Position numbers and translations under genes: made by a program. Shown one piece after another: positions 5,853 to 6,766 of a stretch of 6,766 nucleotides of DNA. Numbering within the stretch: the stretch's first letter is position 1; each line of letters begins with the position of its first letter. The DNA comes from Nitrospina sp. (lineage in GTDB: Bacteria > Nitrospinota > Nitrospinia > Nitrospinales > Nitrospinaceae). The stretch covers positions 1 through 6,766 of the forward strand of contig SMVS01000046.1 in NCBI GenBank assembly GCA_004357435.1. The letters run 5' to 3'. The notes below the pieces were generated by a model. The model had not been told where the DNA came from. It saw nothing but the letters and a program-made list of their open reading frames with translations, and made no database searches.

Positions 5853-5880
5853 TCAGGTCCGGGAATAATCCGGCGCCTGA
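5853..5880. other. GC-rich hairpin upstream of the lipoprotein gene
   Basis: TCAGG (5853-5857) and CCGG (5859-5862) pair with CCGG (5870-5873) and CCTGA (5876-5880) around the loop GAATAAT, with one small internal bulge. Only a weak T-stretch follows on either strand. It may end transcription from upstream or act as an operator ahead of the lipoprotein gene. The bases between 5634 and 5957 otherwise hold only the small ORF and the repeat copy described separately. Confidence 0.4.
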
Positions 5881-5957
5881 TTTGCGATAACGGTATAAAT
5901 CATGAGAGGAAAGATAAAATTCTGCAATCACCTAAGAAGCACCCACCGGCAGCGGGT

Positions 5958-6584
5958 TTGTTTCGCATATGTCTTTGGCTGAGGATTACCATATTCATCC
6001 CCCTTCTTGCTTTGGGATGCACCCACGACCATAAAATCGATCTTCACCCGGAAATATTCGTTCGAGTCAGCAATATCGGGAAAGGGGAACAACTAACCGT
6101 TCGGGTGAGAGATATCCGTTCACAAAAAGCCATCTCCAAGAAAGTATCCAATCTCAAACTGAGCTCGGGCCGGGCGGTCAATACCGTTAATATTTACGCC
6201 TCTTCCAGTGTTCGTGACACCATTTTGGATAAAATTACCGAAGGCTTTCAAAGAATGGGGTTTCATATGGTGAAACCCGGCAGGCTTCCTAACCGGAAGC
6301 TGGAGGTGGAAATATACCGGCTTCAATTAAATTACAAGAGCGGGAACCTGGGAGCGAAAATTCCCGAAGTGCATGCTCAAATGGAAACCATTCTGCGTGT
6401 TCAGGCCGCTTACGGAAATCAAATGTTTAAAAATATTTACAGCTCCCGATTGATTAAGTCGCATCGCATGTTTACCGGAAAATTCAAAAACGAACGCCTA
6501 GTGAACAACTGCCTTTCCCTGGCTATTCAAAAAATGCTCGACGACCCAGATTTGATCCAGTTCCTGTTGGCAGGCAAGCCTTGA
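5958..6584 (+). CDS. YajG-like outer-membrane lipoprotein
   Basis: A 208-aa protein if the TTG at 5958 is the start. Residues 1-21 form a lipoprotein signal peptide: Arg3 and Arg9, a hydrophobic core ITIFIPLLALG, and C21 as the lipidated cysteine. The -3/-2 residues A-L are unusual for a lipobox. The mature part matches E. coli YajG in layout and length: a beta-rich N-terminal part, then SSSVRDTILDKITEGFQRMGFHMV (82-105), which aligns with LLQEVLEKQMTARGYMV of YajG. An LEVEIYRLQLNY strand, a basic YSSRLIKSHRMFTGKF block and a LVNNCLSLAIQKMLDDPDLIQFL helix follow. The function of this family is poorly defined. No ATG or GTG start exists in frame. A better ribosome site (AGAGGAAAG, 5904-5912) favours a rare ATT at 5919 or CTG at 5922, which would place 13 extra residues before the signal. 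Confidence 0.78.
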   Translation: MFRICLWLRITIFIPLLALGCTHDHKIDLHPEIFVRVSNIGKGEQLTVRVRDIRSQKAISKKVSNLKLSSGRAVNTVNIYASSSVRDTILDKITEGFQRMGFHMVKPGRLPNRKLEVEIYRLQLNYKSGNLGAKIPEVHAQMETILRVQAAYGNQMFKNIYSSRLIKSHRMFTGKFKNERLVNNCLSLAIQKMLDDPDLIQFLLAGKP

Positions 6585-6589
6585 CCCGG

Positions 6590-6625
6590 TGCCTGAATTG
6601 CGTGGATGAGCAGGAATATGATTTG
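6590..6625 (+). repeat. direct repeat, right copy, coding for CLNCVDEQEYDL
   Basis: This is the partner of the copy at 5743-5778 and begins 6 bases after the lipoprotein stop. In the shared frame it reads CLNCVDEQEYDL, then TIPPF and a TAG at 6641-6643, so it makes no gene of useful size. After the repeat the two copies diverge at once. Confidence 0.7.
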
Positions 6626-6643
6626 ACCATCCCACCGTTTTAG

Positions 6644-6766
6644 ATTAAATATGTCATTACGGAAGAAACAGAAGTCCAAAATGGCAAAATAACATATCTG
6701 GAAAAAGGAGCCTGGGGGGGGGTAAAGTGTAGCTTTGCGGGGAATTTCGGAATAAAGTTCGATTAA
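6644..6766 (+). other. open frame without start, ending at the last base; contains nine G
   Basis: After the TAG at 6641-6643 the same frame stays open for 40 codons, reading for example VITEETEVQNGKITYLEKG and FAGNFGIKFD, and ends with TAA at 6764-6766. The peptide looks protein-like (alternating charge, an aromatic-glycine end) but has no ATG, GTG or TTG start. It may be the 3' piece of a decayed gene joined to the right repeat copy through one stop codon. A run of nine G (6714-6722) lies inside it. I do not recognise the sequence. Confidence 0.3.

Noticed and set aside
5902..5982. A 26-codon ORF starting MRGKIKFCNH before the lipoprotein
   Set aside because: It ends inside the signal-peptide region in a different frame and has no motif; more likely chance or a trace of a frameshift.

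Overview
The window looks like a chromosomal piece of a Gram-negative bacterium. It carries LPS inner-core heptose genes, a lipoprotein signal peptide and a gene of the futalosine route to menaquinone. The futalosine route together with heptose LPS fits lineages such as Nitrospinota or the former Deltaproteobacteria. That placement is an inference from gene content and was not tested by comparison.

Positions 1-2480, minus strand: a tight operon read right to left. It holds rfaE2 (heptose-1-phosphate adenylyltransferase), a WaaF-type heptosyltransferase II one base downstream, then a Gfo/Idh/MocA oxidoreductase that runs off the left edge of the window. The first enzyme makes ADP-heptose and the second uses it. 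The oxidoreductase probably acts on a sugar of the same surface polysaccharide pathway.

Positions 2481-4097: a divergent intergenic region with two candidate promoters whose -35 elements overlap. To its right lie a small unrecognised gene (78 aa, perfect Shine-Dalgarno, with a 15-bp perfect inverted repeat inside it) and mqnE, the radical-SAM aminodeoxyfutalosine synthase.

Positions 4098-5633, plus strand: 270 bases without an intact gene. These hold what looks like a decayed response-regulator receiver fragment on the minus strand and a good sigma-70-type promoter on the plus strand. A zinc-ribbon single-pass membrane protein follows, then a pentapeptide-repeat protein of 39 uninterrupted repeats. 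The promoter of the pentapeptide gene lies so close to its start that the mRNA may be leaderless.

Positions 5634-6766, plus strand: a gene-poor stretch, a YajG-like lipoprotein with a non-ATG start, and more gene-poor sequence to the end. A 36-base imperfect direct repeat, readable as the same short peptide in both copies, lies on each side of the lipoprotein gene. A run of nine G sits inside an open frame that has no visible start and ends with the last base of the window. I see no tRNA, rRNA, CRISPR array or intact insertion sequence. No single spectacular new system is evident. The least explained parts are the 78-aa gene with its inverted repeat and the duplicated peptide around the lipoprotein gene.
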